DNA from: Bacillus cereus group sp. RP43
Lineage (GTDB): Bacteria > Bacillota > Bacilli > Bacillales > Bacillaceae_G
DNA: 64,000 bases
Reading direction: 5' to 3'
NCBI RefSeq assembly: GCF_040459645.1
Contig: NZ_JARVHQ010000001.1
Location: 3,038,001 to 3,102,000 of the forward strand
Both the position numbers and the translations under genes were made by a program. Positions 1 through 8,351 of this stretch are shown here, piece by piece. The notes under the pieces are model-generated. The model was not told where the DNA came from, ran no database searches, and worked only from the letters and a program-made list of their open reading frames with translations. Positions within the stretch are counted from its first letter, which is position 1. Each line of letters opens with the position of its first letter.

Positions 1-1
1 A

Positions 2-862
2 GAACAATCACCTGTTAAACAAAGTAAATTTCTACTAAATAACTTTGAAAAAACGACTGTCACATGGATTGGTCATTCAACTTTTCTCATTCAAACGAAC
101 GGCTTAAATATTTTAACAGATCCAGTATGGGCTAATAAATTAAAGTTAGTTCCACGACTTACTGAGCCAGGGCTTACTATAAAAGAACTACCTAAAATCG
201 ATATCGTTCTTATTTCACACGGTCATTACGATCATTTAGACTTTTCATCTCTTCGCCAACTAAACAATGATATTTTATACCTTGTTCCTAGTGGGCTAAA
301 AAAATTATTTACTCGTAAAAAATTCACCAATGTAGAAGAATACAACTGGTGGGAAAGTACAACAATTGATGAAGTCTCTTTTCACTTCGTACCTGCCCAG
401 CACTGGACGAGAAGATCACTATTTGATATGAATACCTCTCACTGGGGAGGATGGATTATTGATAATAAAACTACTACAGAAACCATTTATTATTGTGGTG
501 ACAGTGGTTATTTCCAAGGTTTTAAAGAAATCGGCAAACGGTTTTCAATCGATATTGCCCTCATGCCAATTGGTGCCTACGAACCAGAATGGTTTATGAA
601 AGTATCCCATGTTTCACCGGAAGAAGCTGTGCAAGCCTATCTAGATATAAACGCTACACACTTTATTCCAATGCACTACGGTACTTTTGCGCTAGCAGAT
701 GAAACGCCGAGGGAAGCTGTAACACGGCTTCGTAATAACTGGAATTTACGAATGCTACCGTGGGAACAACTTCATGTTCTCTTTTTGGGCCAAACTTTCA
801 CTTATAGTCCTACTGTTCCAGATAAAGAACTAGAAAAAATCACAGAAATCTCTCATGTATAA
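2..862 (+). CDS. MBL-fold metallo-hydrolase (5' end outside window)
   Basis: The reading frame is already open at base 2 and runs to the stop at 862, so the N-terminus lies before the window. The visible part carries the metallo-beta-lactamase metal-binding motif HGHYDHLD (about 220-243), a later CGDSGY that supplies a metal-binding Asp, and PMHYGTF near the C-terminus. The order and spacing resemble the NAPE-PLD/UlaG-like branch of MBL-fold hydrolases, which cleave phosphodiester or lactone bonds. The substrate cannot be told from sequence. There is no signal peptide in the visible part, so it is probably cytoplasmic. An internal ATG at 428 is not a likely start because the catalytic motif lies upstream of it. 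Confidence 0.85.
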   Translation, partial: EQSPVKQSKFLLNNFEKTTVTWIGHSTFLIQTNGLNILTDPVWANKLKLVPRLTEPGLTIKELPKIDIVLISHGHYDHLDFSSLRQLNNDILYLVPSGLKKLFTRKKFTNVEEYNWWESTTIDEVSFHFVPAQHWTRRSLFDMNTSHWGGWIIDNKTTTETIYYCGDSGYFQGFKEIGKRFSIDIALMPIGAYEPEWFMKVSHVSPEEAVQAYLDINATHFIPMHYGTFALADETPREAVTRLRNNWNLRMLPWEQLHVLFLGQTFTYSPTVPDKELEKITEISHV

Positions 863-922
863 CAGAACTACTTTTTTGAATAATTTATCATATACTATAG
901 AAAATCGAAAAGGGTGTTTTCC

Positions 923-1006
923 ATGAACGATTATTTACAGACTCGCTATATCATTAGCGGAAGCGCCTGTATTGCCCTTCTCATTTCTTACTTCATATAC
1001 ACATAA
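923..1006 (+). CDS. Small membrane protein, 27 aa
   Basis: A 27-codon ORF, MNDYLQTRYIISGSACIAL followed by a hydrophobic tail ending in FIYT. It starts 6 bases after an AAAGGG Shine-Dalgarno and ends directly at a strong bidirectional terminator. About residues 10-25 form one hydrophobic helix. The layout (promoter gap, SD, ORF, terminator) is that of a real monocistronic small gene. I do not recognise a family, and translation has not been shown. A similar mini-gene lies at 15759-15836. Confidence 0.45.
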   Translation: MNDYLQTRYIISGSACIALLISYFIYT

Positions 1007-1043
1007 AAAAGCTACTTGAAAATTCATTTCAAGTAGCTTTTTT
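1006..1043. terminator. Bidirectional rho-independent terminator
   Basis: The stem AAGCTACTTGAA pairs with TTCAAGTAGCTT around a short loop and is flanked by A-run and T-run. It serves the small ORF on the plus strand and the degV-family gene on the minus strand. Confidence 0.85.
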
Positions 1044-1044
1044 A

Positions 1045-1887
1045 TTACTCTGCTAAATACATAAAACCAATTGCTCCTGGTCCTGTATGAGTACTGATAA
1101 CTGGTGTTGTATAGAAAATCTCTGATTCAGTGAATCCATTCACTTTTTCAACAGCAACTTTTACACTTTCTGCTAAAGGAATTGCTTTAGCATGTGGAAT
1201 CGCAACAGCTTTCACCACTTTTCCAGCAGTATCTTCCTCGAATATTTTAGCCAATGTTTTTACAATCTGCCCTTGGCTACGTACTTTCGTTACCGGATTA
1301 TATACGCCGCCTTCTAAACTTGCGATTGGTTTAATATTAAGTAAAGAACCAATAAGTGCTTTACCTTTACCAATGCGTCCACCTTTTACTAAGTTTTCTA
1401 ATGTATCTACGACAACATATAAACGAGTATTCTTTCTTACTTCATCAATACGTTTTAAAATATCTTCTAGTGAGCATTCTTCTTTTGCCATTTTTGCAGC
1501 TTCAATTACTTGATATGCTAAAGCATGTGTAATAAATTGAGAATCAACAACTGTTACTTTTGTATCTGTCATTGATGCAGCGCTATTCGCTGTTGCGACA
1601 GTACCGCTCATTCCACCTGTCATATGAATGGAAAGTACTTCACTTCCATCTTCGCCTAGCTTGTCATACATTTCTACAAATGTACCCATAGCCGGTTGTG
1701 ATGTTTTTGGTAATTCTTCTGATTTAATCATTTCTTCAATAAATTCATCCGGTTGCAAATCTACACGATCTAAGTATGTTTGCCCATTTACAGAAATAGA
1801 TAATGGTAGAACATGAACATCATACTTCTCAATCACTTCTTGAGATAAATCTGCCGTTGAATCTGTTACAATTTTAATTTTTTGCAT
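1045..1887 (-). CDS. DegV family fatty-acid-binding protein
   Basis: 280 aa. The N-terminus contains VTDSTADLS, the DegV signature, followed by the two-lobed EDD fold. The conserved STHTGPGAIGFMYLAE sits at the C-terminus. Family members bind a single fatty acid, and in Firmicutes FakB-type paralogues present it to the kinase FakA. I cannot tell whether this copy is a FakB. I place the start at the ATG of MQKIKIV (1887), because AAGGGAAG lies about 9 bases upstream; the frame is open 7 codons further. It is transcribed alone and ends in the shared terminator at 1006-1043. Confidence 0.85.
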   Translation of the reverse strand: MQKIKIVTDSTADLSQEVIEKYDVHVLPLSISVNGQTYLDRVDLQPDEFIEEMIKSEELPKTSQPAMGTFVEMYDKLGEDGSEVLSIHMTGGMSGTVATANSAASMTDTKVTVVDSQFITHALAYQVIEAAKMAKEECSLEDILKRIDEVRKNTRLYVVVDTLENLVKGGRIGKGKALIGSLLNIKPIASLEGGVYNPVTKVRSQGQIVKTLAKIFEEDTAGKVVKAVAIPHAKAIPLAESVKVAVEKVNGFTESEIFYTTPVISTHTGPGAIGFMYLAE

Positions 1888-2001
1888 ATTATATTCTTCC
1901 CTTTCCAATACGCTCTCCCTGTTATTATACTAGTATTCCCGATGCTTTCAACAATTTCGAATAAATTTCACCAAATTAATTATATTTTTATACCTAAAAT
2001 G

Positions 2002-2029
2002 AAAAAGACAGAGCCTACCTAACTCTGTC
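2002..2029 (-). terminator. Terminator of the DUF2535-type gene
   Basis: On the minus strand GACAGAG and CTCTGTC pair around a 9-base loop and are followed by TTTTT, just after the stop of the gene at 2041. Confidence 0.7.
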
Positions 2030-2040
2030 CCTGCTGTGTA

Positions 2041-2292
2041 TTATGCATTTTTTTCAAGAGTATTTGTTTTATATACATTTGAATAATCATTCCACTTCAA
2101 ACAACTTTGTAAATATTCACGGAAAGAGTACGAGACTCTTGGGTTTTTATGTTTTTGAATCTTTGCAATAAACAATTGAAGACGAGACTGAATTAGAAAC
2201 GCTAATGGATGCTGTGTTTGTAGGACAGGGATTTCAAATATTTTAATACAATTCCCTGTTGCATGAGTGAAATAAAAACTTTTCGTAATCAC
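2041..2292 (-). CDS. DUF2535-like protein (YpmP-type), 83 aa
   Basis: A small soluble protein beginning MITKSFYFTHATGNCIKIF. The pattern 'FxxxTGxxxKxxEIPVL...P..F.IQ.RLQ.FI...' matches my memory of the DUF2535/YpmP family of Bacillus, whose function is unknown. The start is a GTG (2292) with AAAGAGGA about 8 bases upstream, and no ATG is available nearby. It has no signal peptide or membrane helix and is Lys/Arg rich. A terminator follows at 2002-2029. The family name is from memory and needs a profile search. Confidence 0.6.
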   Translation of the reverse strand: MITKSFYFTHATGNCIKIFEIPVLQTQHPLAFLIQSRLQLFIAKIQKHKNPRVSYSFREYLQSCLKWNDYSNVYKTNTLEKNA

Positions 2293-2609
2293 AATATCAA
2301 TCCTCTTTTTCGTTGGATTTTTGAACTTCCTCCACTTTATTCTTTAACACGTTTTTTAGTGTAGGTTTCCTATGAATACTAAAATATCCTTAAGCTGCCC
2401 CGTTTAGAAGTTAATACTTCATTTATATCCACCTAATTCGAACCCTGTCCTATATATCCTTTGAGACGGGAGTCTTATTACCCATATATAGCTTGATAAC
2501 TTCAGTATAAACTTATAAAAATGAAAAGTTTGTCTAAATTTTGGAGATTCTATAATTTTTTTCTTCTATATATTGTATACAATTATAGCTAGAGTATAAC
2601 AAATAAATT
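2293..2609. other. Intergenic region without a supported gene
   Basis: About 320 bases between the DUF2535-type gene and tatC. On the minus strand it must hold the promoter and a long leader of the DUF2535-type gene. I looked for T-box, purine, preQ1 and similar riboswitch signatures and found none. Short ORFs here lack ribosome-binding sites. Confidence 0.4.
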
Positions 2610-2637
2610 AAAAAGTGCCTTTATAACGAGGCACTTT
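2610..2637 (-). terminator. Terminator overlapping the tatC stop
   Basis: The stem AGTGCCT/AGGCACT with a 9-base loop, followed on the minus strand by a T-rich tract. It includes the tatC stop codon at 2621-2623. Confidence 0.7.
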
Positions 2638-3364
2638 TCGACTGTGTATCTTCTTCTCTTTTCTGTTTTCGTTTACTAACTATCTTTGATAAAGCAATAC
2701 TAATTTCATAAATACAAATAAGCGGTACCGCTACTAAACTATGTGATAAAAAATCTGGCGGCGATATACATGATGCAATTATAATCAACACGACATAAGC
2801 ATATCTTCTTATTTTCTGAAGAAATTCTGCCGTCAGAAGACCTATACTCGTTAAAAACATAACAACTACAGGTAATTCAAATATAACAGCAAACGGAACT
2901 GTTAAATTTAATACGAAATGAAAATATTTTTCCGTTGTAAACATTGTATTAAACATCTCATTACCAATTGTAGTTAGGAAATGAAATAAAAATGGCATGA
3001 CGATAAAATAACCGAAAGATAAGCCTGCTATAAATAATATAGACAATACCGGTATATACATTAATGTCATTTTTTGTTCATTGGGATGTAAACCTGGTTT
3101 TACAAATAACCAAATTTGTATCGCAGCAAAAGGAATTGTACAAACGATAGCAAATACTGTAGCAATCGAGAAAAAAATCCACAACACATCACTTGGACCG
3201 AGAACAGTTAATTTCATTGGTAAATCTTTTACAAGCCAAAAATAAATATCCTTCGTAAAAGTAAATCCAATAATTAAAAATAATACAAAGGATAATACTG
3301 TATATATTACTCGTTTGCGAAGCTCAACAATATGTTCCACTACGCTCATTTCCCGATCTTCCAT
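2621..3364 (-). CDS. tatC: Sec-independent protein translocase TatC
   Basis: About 247 aa with six hydrophobic segments. The N-terminal cytosolic part contains the TatC hallmark SVVEHIVELRKRV, which recognises twin-arginine signal peptides; the C-terminus is charged (KRKQKREEDT). TatC works with TatA in the cytoplasmic membrane to export folded proteins, and tatA lies 53 bases upstream on the same strand. The start is uncertain: GTG at 3376, ATG at 3364 (chosen, with GTGGTGA before it) or ATG at 3349 are possible. The pairing tatA-tatC without tatB is the usual minimal Bacillus arrangement. Confidence 0.92.
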   Translation of the reverse strand: MEDREMSVVEHIVELRKRVIYTVLSFVLFLIIGFTFTKDIYFWLVKDLPMKLTVLGPSDVLWIFFSIATVFAIVCTIPFAAIQIWLFVKPGLHPNEQKMTLMYIPVLSILFIAGLSFGYFIVMPFLFHFLTTIGNEMFNTMFTTEKYFHFVLNLTVPFAVIFELPVVVMFLTSIGLLTAEFLQKIRRYAYVVLIIIASCISPPDFLSHSLVAVPLICIYEISIALSKIVSKRKQKREEDTQSKSASL

Positions 3365-3417
3365 CTCGTTCACCACACTTTATTTATCCATTCCGAGAAA
3401 AAATTCACCAGATTCTT

Positions 3418-3597
3418 TTATTTATTTTTTTCCTTCTCTTGAAATGCCTCATCAGTCAATTCTTTTGTTGATTTTTTAAATTCTTTTAACGTTTCCCCTA
3501 AAGCTTTCCCAATTTCCGGTAACTTTTTTGGGCCGAATAAAATTAACACTGCTACTAAAATTAAAATTAACCCTGGAAAGCCAATATTTGAAAACAT
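3418..3597 (-). CDS. tatA: Twin-arginine translocase subunit TatA
   Basis: 59 aa. The N-terminal membrane helix (about residues 6-20, [16 protein letters not shown]) is followed by the [15 protein letters not shown] hinge and amphipathic helix that define TatA/E. A charged C-terminal tail follows ([19 protein letters not shown]). TatA oligomerises to form the translocation path used with TatC. A good SD (AAGGGGATGGGG) precedes the ATG at 3597. It is probably the first gene of a two-gene operon with tatC. Confidence 0.9.
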   Translation of the reverse strand: MFSNIGFPGLILILVAVLILFGPKKLPEIGKALGETLKEFKKSTKELTDEAFQEKEKNK

Positions 3598-3810
3598 TTC
3601 CCCATCCCCTTCATAAGTAGATTCCTTGTCCTACTATTCCATAAGTTCATTTTGTCAAAAAATTTTGTAAACGTCAATGTATCCGTTGTCTTTTGTCAAA
3701 AAAATTCAAAAATAAAATCAATTATACAAATATCATTTTCTATTCCTTTTGTATATGATATGGTTAAGGAAAATATAACTTATCTCAATACAGTGAAAGG
3801 GATTAACATT

Positions 3811-4467
3811 ATGACGCAAAAAATTACAAGAATGACCCAATTTGTAAAAGAAGAAATTGCGAATGCAATTACCCATGGTATCGGTGCCATTTTAAGCATC
3901 CCTGCCTTAATCATATTAATTATTCATGCTTCCAAACATGGTACAGCATCTGCTGTTGTTGGCTTTACTGTTTATGGCGTAAGCATGTTCTTGCTATACT
4001 TATTTTCTACACTGTTACATAGTATCCATCATCCAAAAGTAGAAAAGTTATTTACCATTTTAGATCACTCCGCCATATATTTATTAATTGCCGGCACGTA
4101 TACACCATTTCTACTCATTACACTGCGTGGCCCGCTCGGTTGGACTTTACTCGCAATTATTTGGACCCTTGCGATTGGTGGAATTATTTTCAAAATCTTT
4201 TTTGTTCGTCGCTTTATTAAAACATCAACATTATGTTATATCATTATGGGTTGGCTCATCATCGTTGCCATTAAACCCCTTTATGAAAATTTAACCGGTC
4301 ACGGCTTCTCACTACTATTAATAGGCGGCATTTTGTATTCTGTCGGAGCTATATTCTTCCTTTGGGAAAAACTTCCGTTCAATCATGCCATTTGGCATCT
4401 CTTCGTACTAGGCGGTAGTACAATGATGTTTTTCTGCGTACTGTTTTATGTCTTACCCGCAGCATAA
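3811..4467 (+). CDS. hlyIII: Hemolysin III (PAQR/HlyIII family membrane protein)
   Basis: 218 aa and seven predicted membrane segments. It shows the PAQR/HlyIII conserved motifs in order: AITHGIGA near the N-terminus, STLLHSIHHP, LDHSAIYLLIAGTYTP, and a C-terminal HAIWHLFVLGG. These His and Asp residues form the metal site in PAQR proteins. B. cereus HlyIII was described as a pore-forming hemolysin when expressed in E. coli; its native role is unclear. I start at the ATG at 3811, after GAAAGGGATT; the frame is open to 3652 but the extra N-terminus would be atypical. A strong terminator follows. Confidence 0.9.
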   Translation: MTQKITRMTQFVKEEIANAITHGIGAILSIPALIILIIHASKHGTASAVVGFTVYGVSMFLLYLFSTLLHSIHHPKVEKLFTILDHSAIYLLIAGTYTPFLLITLRGPLGWTLLAIIWTLAIGGIIFKIFFVRRFIKTSTLCYIIMGWLIIVAIKPLYENLTGHGFSLLLIGGILYSVGAIFFLWEKLPFNHAIWHLFVLGGSTMMFFCVLFYVLPAA

Positions 4468-4504
4468 AAAAAGTTTCAGCTTGTTTAAGCTGAAACTTTT
4501 TTTA
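4468..4504. terminator. Bidirectional terminator between hlyIII and plsC
   Basis: AAAGTTTCAGCTT pairs with AAGCTGAAACTTT around GTTT, with A and T runs on both sides. It serves both convergent genes. Confidence 0.9.
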
Positions 4505-5224
4505 TTACTTATGTAATTGAGATGCAATAATATCTTTTGTATGCTGTGTTAACTCTTTAGCATCCATACTTGCATACTCTTCAGGTGTAATCGGCTTAGA
4601 AATCGTTACTGTTGCATGAGCTGGTTTCATACGATTTCCATTCGCTTCAAACATTTTATATGTACCATCTAACGTTACAGGTAAGATTGCTACACCAGAT
4701 TTTACTGCTAGGTGAAAACTACCCGCTTTAAACTCTCCAATTTCGCCACCCTTACTTCTCGTTCCTTCAGGGAAAATTACGATAGAATGTCCATTCTTTA
4801 ATAGTTCAATTCCATCTTTAATTGCCTTAAGAGATTGACGGCGATCGCTGCGGTCCATGAACACACAATTCATTAGTTCCATCCATGTTGGTACAACCGG
4901 AAACTTTTTAATTTCCGCTTTTGAAACGAATCCAATTGGCTTATTTAAGTAACCTAGTAAAACAGGAATATCCATATTACTTTGATGATTACTTACAACT
5001 AGCACCGGCTTGTCTTTCGGAACATTTTCAAGTCCCTTTACTTCTACAGTCGATCCAGTTACACGCACCATTTTCTTACCAAACCAGTTTGTTGTTTTAT
5101 ACACAACACTATCTTTTTCTTGCGGTGACATCGCATTTGCTTTTCTTTTTATACGCCACAACCTTGGTGTAATCGCAATTACGATTAAAATTAAATAAAA
5201 GATTTTAAAAAACGTTTGAATCAT
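4505..5224 (-). CDS. plsC: 1-acyl-sn-glycerol-3-phosphate acyltransferase
   Basis: 239 aa with an N-terminal membrane anchor (about residues 3-20). It has the acyltransferase motif I NHQSNMD (HX4D, catalytic His/Asp), a KAEIKKFPVVPTW segment and motif III FPEGTRS, which binds the glycerol phosphate. It transfers an acyl chain to lysophosphatidic acid to form phosphatidic acid at the cytoplasmic membrane. A strong SD (GGTGGGGG) precedes the ATG. Length and motif order are normal for Bacillus PlsC. It is monocistronic, facing hlyIII. Confidence 0.92.
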   Translation of the reverse strand: MIQTFFKIFYLILIVIAITPRLWRIKRKANAMSPQEKDSVVYKTTNWFGKKMVRVTGSTVEVKGLENVPKDKPVLVVSNHQSNMDIPVLLGYLNKPIGFVSKAEIKKFPVVPTWMELMNCVFMDRSDRRQSLKAIKDGIELLKNGHSIVIFPEGTRSKGGEIGEFKAGSFHLAVKSGVAILPVTLDGTYKMFEANGNRMKPAHATVTISKPITPEEYASMDAKELTQHTKDIIASQLHK

Positions 5225-5289
5225 ACAGAACCCCCACCTATTATCATTCCGACCTTCATTATACTAGACAAACGAAGGAAAAAGAAGAA

Positions 5290-5322
5290 AAAATGTCCAA
5301 ACAACAAGTGTTTGGACATTTT
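5290..5322 (-). terminator. Terminator of the azoreductase gene
   Basis: AAAATGTCCAAACA pairs with TGTTTGGACATTTT around a short loop. On the minus strand it is followed by a T-rich tract. Confidence 0.85.
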
Positions 5323-5335
5323 GAAGTTTTCTATA

Positions 5336-5971
5336 TTAGAAACGTTTTGCTAATTCGCGTGCATTTACAATTGCTGCTTCTTTAATGTCTTGTGCTTTTT
5401 CAGGATTTGCATTCATTCCTTCAACTGCAATATATTCAGTGTCTGATACACCCATGAATCCTAATACTGCATTTAAGTGATTGCGACCGAAGTCCATAGA
5501 TGCGTATGCTCCTTCAGAGTAAACGCCGCCTGTAGCTTGAATATGAAGTGCTTTTTTGCCTTCTAGTAAGCCAACTGGACCATTTTCAGTATATTTGAAT
5601 GTTTTACCTGCGATTGATAAGTTATCTAAGTATGCTTTCACTACTGCTGGGTAGCTGAAGTTCCACATTGGAGTCACGAACACATAACGATCTGCATGCA
5701 TAAATGTTTCTAAGTTATTGTTCATTGCTGCAACTTTTTGTTGCTGATTTTCACTTAAAGTTTCGAATCCTTCGCCTGTTGCAAATTTACCCCAAGCAGC
5801 GAATACATCTGCATCGATTGCTGGTACAGTTGTATTGAATAAATCAATTGTTACAACTTCGTCTTGTGGATGTTCGTTTTTATATGCTTCGATGAAAGCT
5901 TCTCCTACTGCCATACCGAAAGAACCTTCTGCTGAATTTGGATTTGCTGTAATAAATAGTACTTTTGTCAT
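5336..5971 (-). CDS. azoR: FMN-dependent NADH-azoreductase
   Basis: 211 aa flavodoxin-fold quinone/azo reductase. It shows the FMN-binding N-terminus VLFITANPNSAEGSFG, then PMWNFSYPAVVKAYLDN, which packs on FMN, and LHIQATGGVYS. AzoR enzymes reduce quinones and azo compounds with NADH and protect against electrophile stress. The ATG at 5971 follows AAAGGGAGAG. The promoter just upstream has a near-consensus core with a perfect palindrome touching the -10, so repression by a DUF24/MarR-type regulator is likely, as known for azoR1 in B. subtilis (YodB). The regulator gene is not in the window. Confidence 0.92.
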   Translation of the reverse strand: MTKVLFITANPNSAEGSFGMAVGEAFIEAYKNEHPQDEVVTIDLFNTTVPAIDADVFAAWGKFATGEGFETLSENQQQKVAAMNNNLETFMHADRYVFVTPMWNFSYPAVVKAYLDNLSIAGKTFKYTENGPVGLLEGKKALHIQATGGVYSEGAYASMDFGRNHLNAVLGFMGVSDTEYIAVEGMNANPEKAQDIKEAAIVNARELAKRF

Positions 5972-6032
5972 TGTATTCTCTCCCTTTTTGCATTTTATCT
6001 TTAATTTGTGATTTATGTTTTTTAAGTAAATA

Positions 6033-6049
6033 ACTTACCTTATGTAAGT
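6033..6049. promoter_or_regulatory. Palindromic operator of azoR
   Basis: Perfect 6-5-6 inverted repeat ACTTAC-CTTAT-GTAAGT directly abutting the -10 box of the azoR promoter on its downstream side. Similar half-sites (AAGTTA/AAGTATAACTT) occur inside the spacer and again near 6105-6118. A bound repressor would block RNA polymerase. The regulator family is inferred. Confidence 0.6.
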
Positions 6050-6078
6050 ATAATACAAAAAGTTATACTTGCTGTCAA
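6050..6078 (-). promoter_or_regulatory. Sigma-A promoter of azoR
   Basis: On the minus strand TTGACA, exactly 17 bases, then TATTAT, about 80 bases before the azoR start. This is a nearly perfect vegetative promoter. Confidence 0.75.
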
Positions 6079-6166
6079 TAAAAAATAGCTACTTTTTTTT
6101 CGTAAGTTAATAAGTTATGTAGTTTCATTTTACTTTTGTATATAAACATTAAGATTTTAACCAAAT

Positions 6167-6200
6167 AAAAAACTACCTCCCTATTTCATGGAGGTAGTTT
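6167..6200 (-). terminator. Terminator of the PBP gene
   Basis: AAACTACCTCC pairs with GGAGGTAGTTT around a short loop, just after the stop at 6211 on the minus strand. Confidence 0.85.
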
Positions 6201-6210
6201 CTATCAATTT

Positions 6211-8196
6211 CTATTTTTGAAAAATATGTTTCACTTTTTCAGCTGGAATGTTACTTCCGCCTCTACCTTTTACATCTTCAATCATCATTGTAATGACCAT
6301 ATCAGGTGAATTTAAATCAAACGCAGCGAACCAACCTAGTTCTTTTCCTTCTGCCTCTTTGGATACTTTTAATTCCGCTGTACCTGTTTTGCCAGCAAGA
6401 GTCATACCATCAATTTTAGCAATTTTTCCCGTACCATCTGGATCGTTAATTACTTTCGTTAAAGCCGTTTTTAATATATCTTGATTTTCTTTAGAAATCA
6501 CGTTCTCTTTCCAAACTTTTGGTTGTTTATCTGTTTTAATAAGATACGGTGATGGAATCTTTCCATCATTTACAATCGGTGCATACGTTAAAGCTAAATG
6601 AAGAGGAGTCATTAAGACTTGGCCTTGTCCATATCCTGTATCTGCCATTTGAATATCATTTTTAATGCCATCATTTGCAATTTTAGAAGCAGGGAATCCG
6701 TATTCAATTGGTAATTTCTCATCAAATCCGAATTTTTTCGCCTCAGCCATAAATTTATCTTTTCCAATTTTCAAAGCTTCTTGTGCGAAATAAATATTAT
6801 CCGAGTATTTCATCGCCTTATCAAAATCAATCGGATTTGCATCTTTTACACGTGTTACGTAATAATTGCCCCAAGAAGAATCTTTCGTCCATTTCATTCC
6901 TTCAATTTTCAATTCTTCTTTTGGATCGATTGTTTTCGTTTCAAGACCAATTGCACCTGTAATTGGCTTAAATACAGAACCTGGTACCGATAATTGTGTA
7001 AATCGATTCGTCATCGGTTTTTTCGGATCATTATTCCAAGCCTCGCGTTGTGCTTTTGATGTTCCTCGTGCAATTAAATTAGGATTATAAGCTGGGCTAC
7101 TTACAAGAGCAATTGTTTCTCCACTTTTCGGATTAATTGCCGCACTTGAACCAGCTTCTCCCTTCATTTCATTATACGTTTTTTCTTGAACAACACTATC
7201 GATAGTTAAAGTTACATTTTCTCCATCAACAGCATCTGTTTTCGCTAAATTTTTAATTTCTTTTCCTTGTGCATCTTCCATGAAGACACGGCCACCTTTT
7301 TTCCCGCGTAGCTGTTCTTCCAATACTTGCTCTAATCCAGCCTTACCAACTGGTTCATCGGCTTGATAGCCTTTCTTTTGAAGCGTTTTTAAATCTTCTG
7401 CATTTACTTTTCCGATATAACCAGTAAGATGCGCTGCTGCTTCCCCTAACGGATATGTACGAACATTTACAGGTTTTGCTGCAACACCAGGTAAATCAAT
7501 ATACGTATTTTGCGTTGTCCCTTCAGGTAAAATTCCAATTGGTACAAGATACCCTGGTTTTACCCATTTAGCAGCTAGTTTTTGATCAATTTCTTCTACA
7601 GACATATTTAACAACTTCGCTACTGCTTCTTTCGTTTGCGGAGCAGTTTCATCTAATTTTTCTGGAACAATTCCAATCTCAGAAGCTTTCCCATTCGTCG
7701 CAAGACCTTTTCCATTACGATCGTATATTTCACCACGTTTTGGTTGTGTTGTTTGCATACGCACTTTACTATCTTTTGTCATGCCAGGGAAAATGAAATC
7801 AGGTGTCCAATCTATTTTCCAAGATTCTTTATCTCCATCTTTTTCTTTCACCATTTTTGCTTCATGACCAAAAGTGATTTTACCACCAACTGTATCCATG
7901 CTTACTTTAAAAGGAACAGGGCCTTCATCTTTTTTATCTTCTTTTACTTCCCCTGTTTCTACCTTTAAGTCTTTCACTTCAATACCAGAATAAATTTTTT
8001 CATATTTCTCAGTAAACTCTTTCTTTGAAATATCTTTTTTTGCATTTTCTGATAATTGATCGTACATATCTGCAAATTTTTGTTTATTCCATGCTTTTAC
8101 ATATGTATCAAACGCTTCTTGTGGTTTTTCTTCTTTACCGCATCCAACTAACATGAACGTTAAGCAAAGAAAAAGAATCCCCCATATCTTTCTCAA
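6211..8196 (-). CDS. Penicillin-binding protein, MecA_N/transpeptidase (PBP3-type lipoprotein)
   Basis: 661 aa. An N-terminal lipoprotein signal peptide with lipobox LVGC (Cys about 19) is followed by an NTF2-like MecA_N domain (about 25-140), a PBP dimerisation domain (RGEIYDRNGKGLA), and a C-terminal transpeptidase domain. The catalytic motifs are present: SVFK (Ser nucleophile), SDN and KTGT. The layout matches B. subtilis PbpC/PBP3 and the MecA group. It probably cross-links peptidoglycan outside the membrane with low beta-lactam affinity. The start is a TTG at 8196 after AGGAGGAG. It is monocistronic. Confidence 0.93.
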   Translation of the reverse strand: MRKIWGILFLCLTFMLVGCGKEEKPQEAFDTYVKAWNKQKFADMYDQLSENAKKDISKKEFTEKYEKIYSGIEVKDLKVETGEVKEDKKDEGPVPFKVSMDTVGGKITFGHEAKMVKEKDGDKESWKIDWTPDFIFPGMTKDSKVRMQTTQPKRGEIYDRNGKGLATNGKASEIGIVPEKLDETAPQTKEAVAKLLNMSVEEIDQKLAAKWVKPGYLVPIGILPEGTTQNTYIDLPGVAAKPVNVRTYPLGEAAAHLTGYIGKVNAEDLKTLQKKGYQADEPVGKAGLEQVLEEQLRGKKGGRVFMEDAQGKEIKNLAKTDAVDGENVTLTIDSVVQEKTYNEMKGEAGSSAAINPKSGETIALVSSPAYNPNLIARGTSKAQREAWNNDPKKPMTNRFTQLSVPGSVFKPITGAIGLETKTIDPKEELKIEGMKWTKDSSWGNYYVTRVKDANPIDFDKAMKYSDNIYFAQEALKIGKDKFMAEAKKFGFDEKLPIEYGFPASKIANDGIKNDIQMADTGYGQGQVLMTPLHLALTYAPIVNDGKIPSPYLIKTDKQPKVWKENVISKENQDILKTALTKVINDPDGTGKIAKIDGMTLAGKTGTAELKVSKEAEGKELGWFAAFDLNSPDMVITMMIEDVKGRGGSNIPAEKVKHIFQK

Positions 8197-8314
8197 TCGA
8201 TTCTCCTCCTCTTTCTATATGAATACTTTTGAAAATTTTAGCATTTTTACATGCTAACTTTCATTATAGCACTATTGAATATCATCTATAAACTTATATT
8301 GATGAATACAAATA

Positions 8315-8347
8315 AAAAGATTGATGCGAATGTTCACATCAATCTTT
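8315..8347 (-). terminator. Terminator after dfrA
   Basis: AAAGATTGATG pairs with CATCAATCTTT around a 9-base loop, immediately downstream of the dfrA stop. Confidence 0.8.
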
Positions 8348-8351
8348 AATA

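Noticed and set aside
2293..2609. Riboswitch in the leader of the DUF2535-type gene
   Set aside because: No conserved core of any class I could recognise.
3652..3810. Extended N-terminus of HlyIII
   Set aside because: The frame is open, but the SD and family alignment both favour the ATG at 3811.
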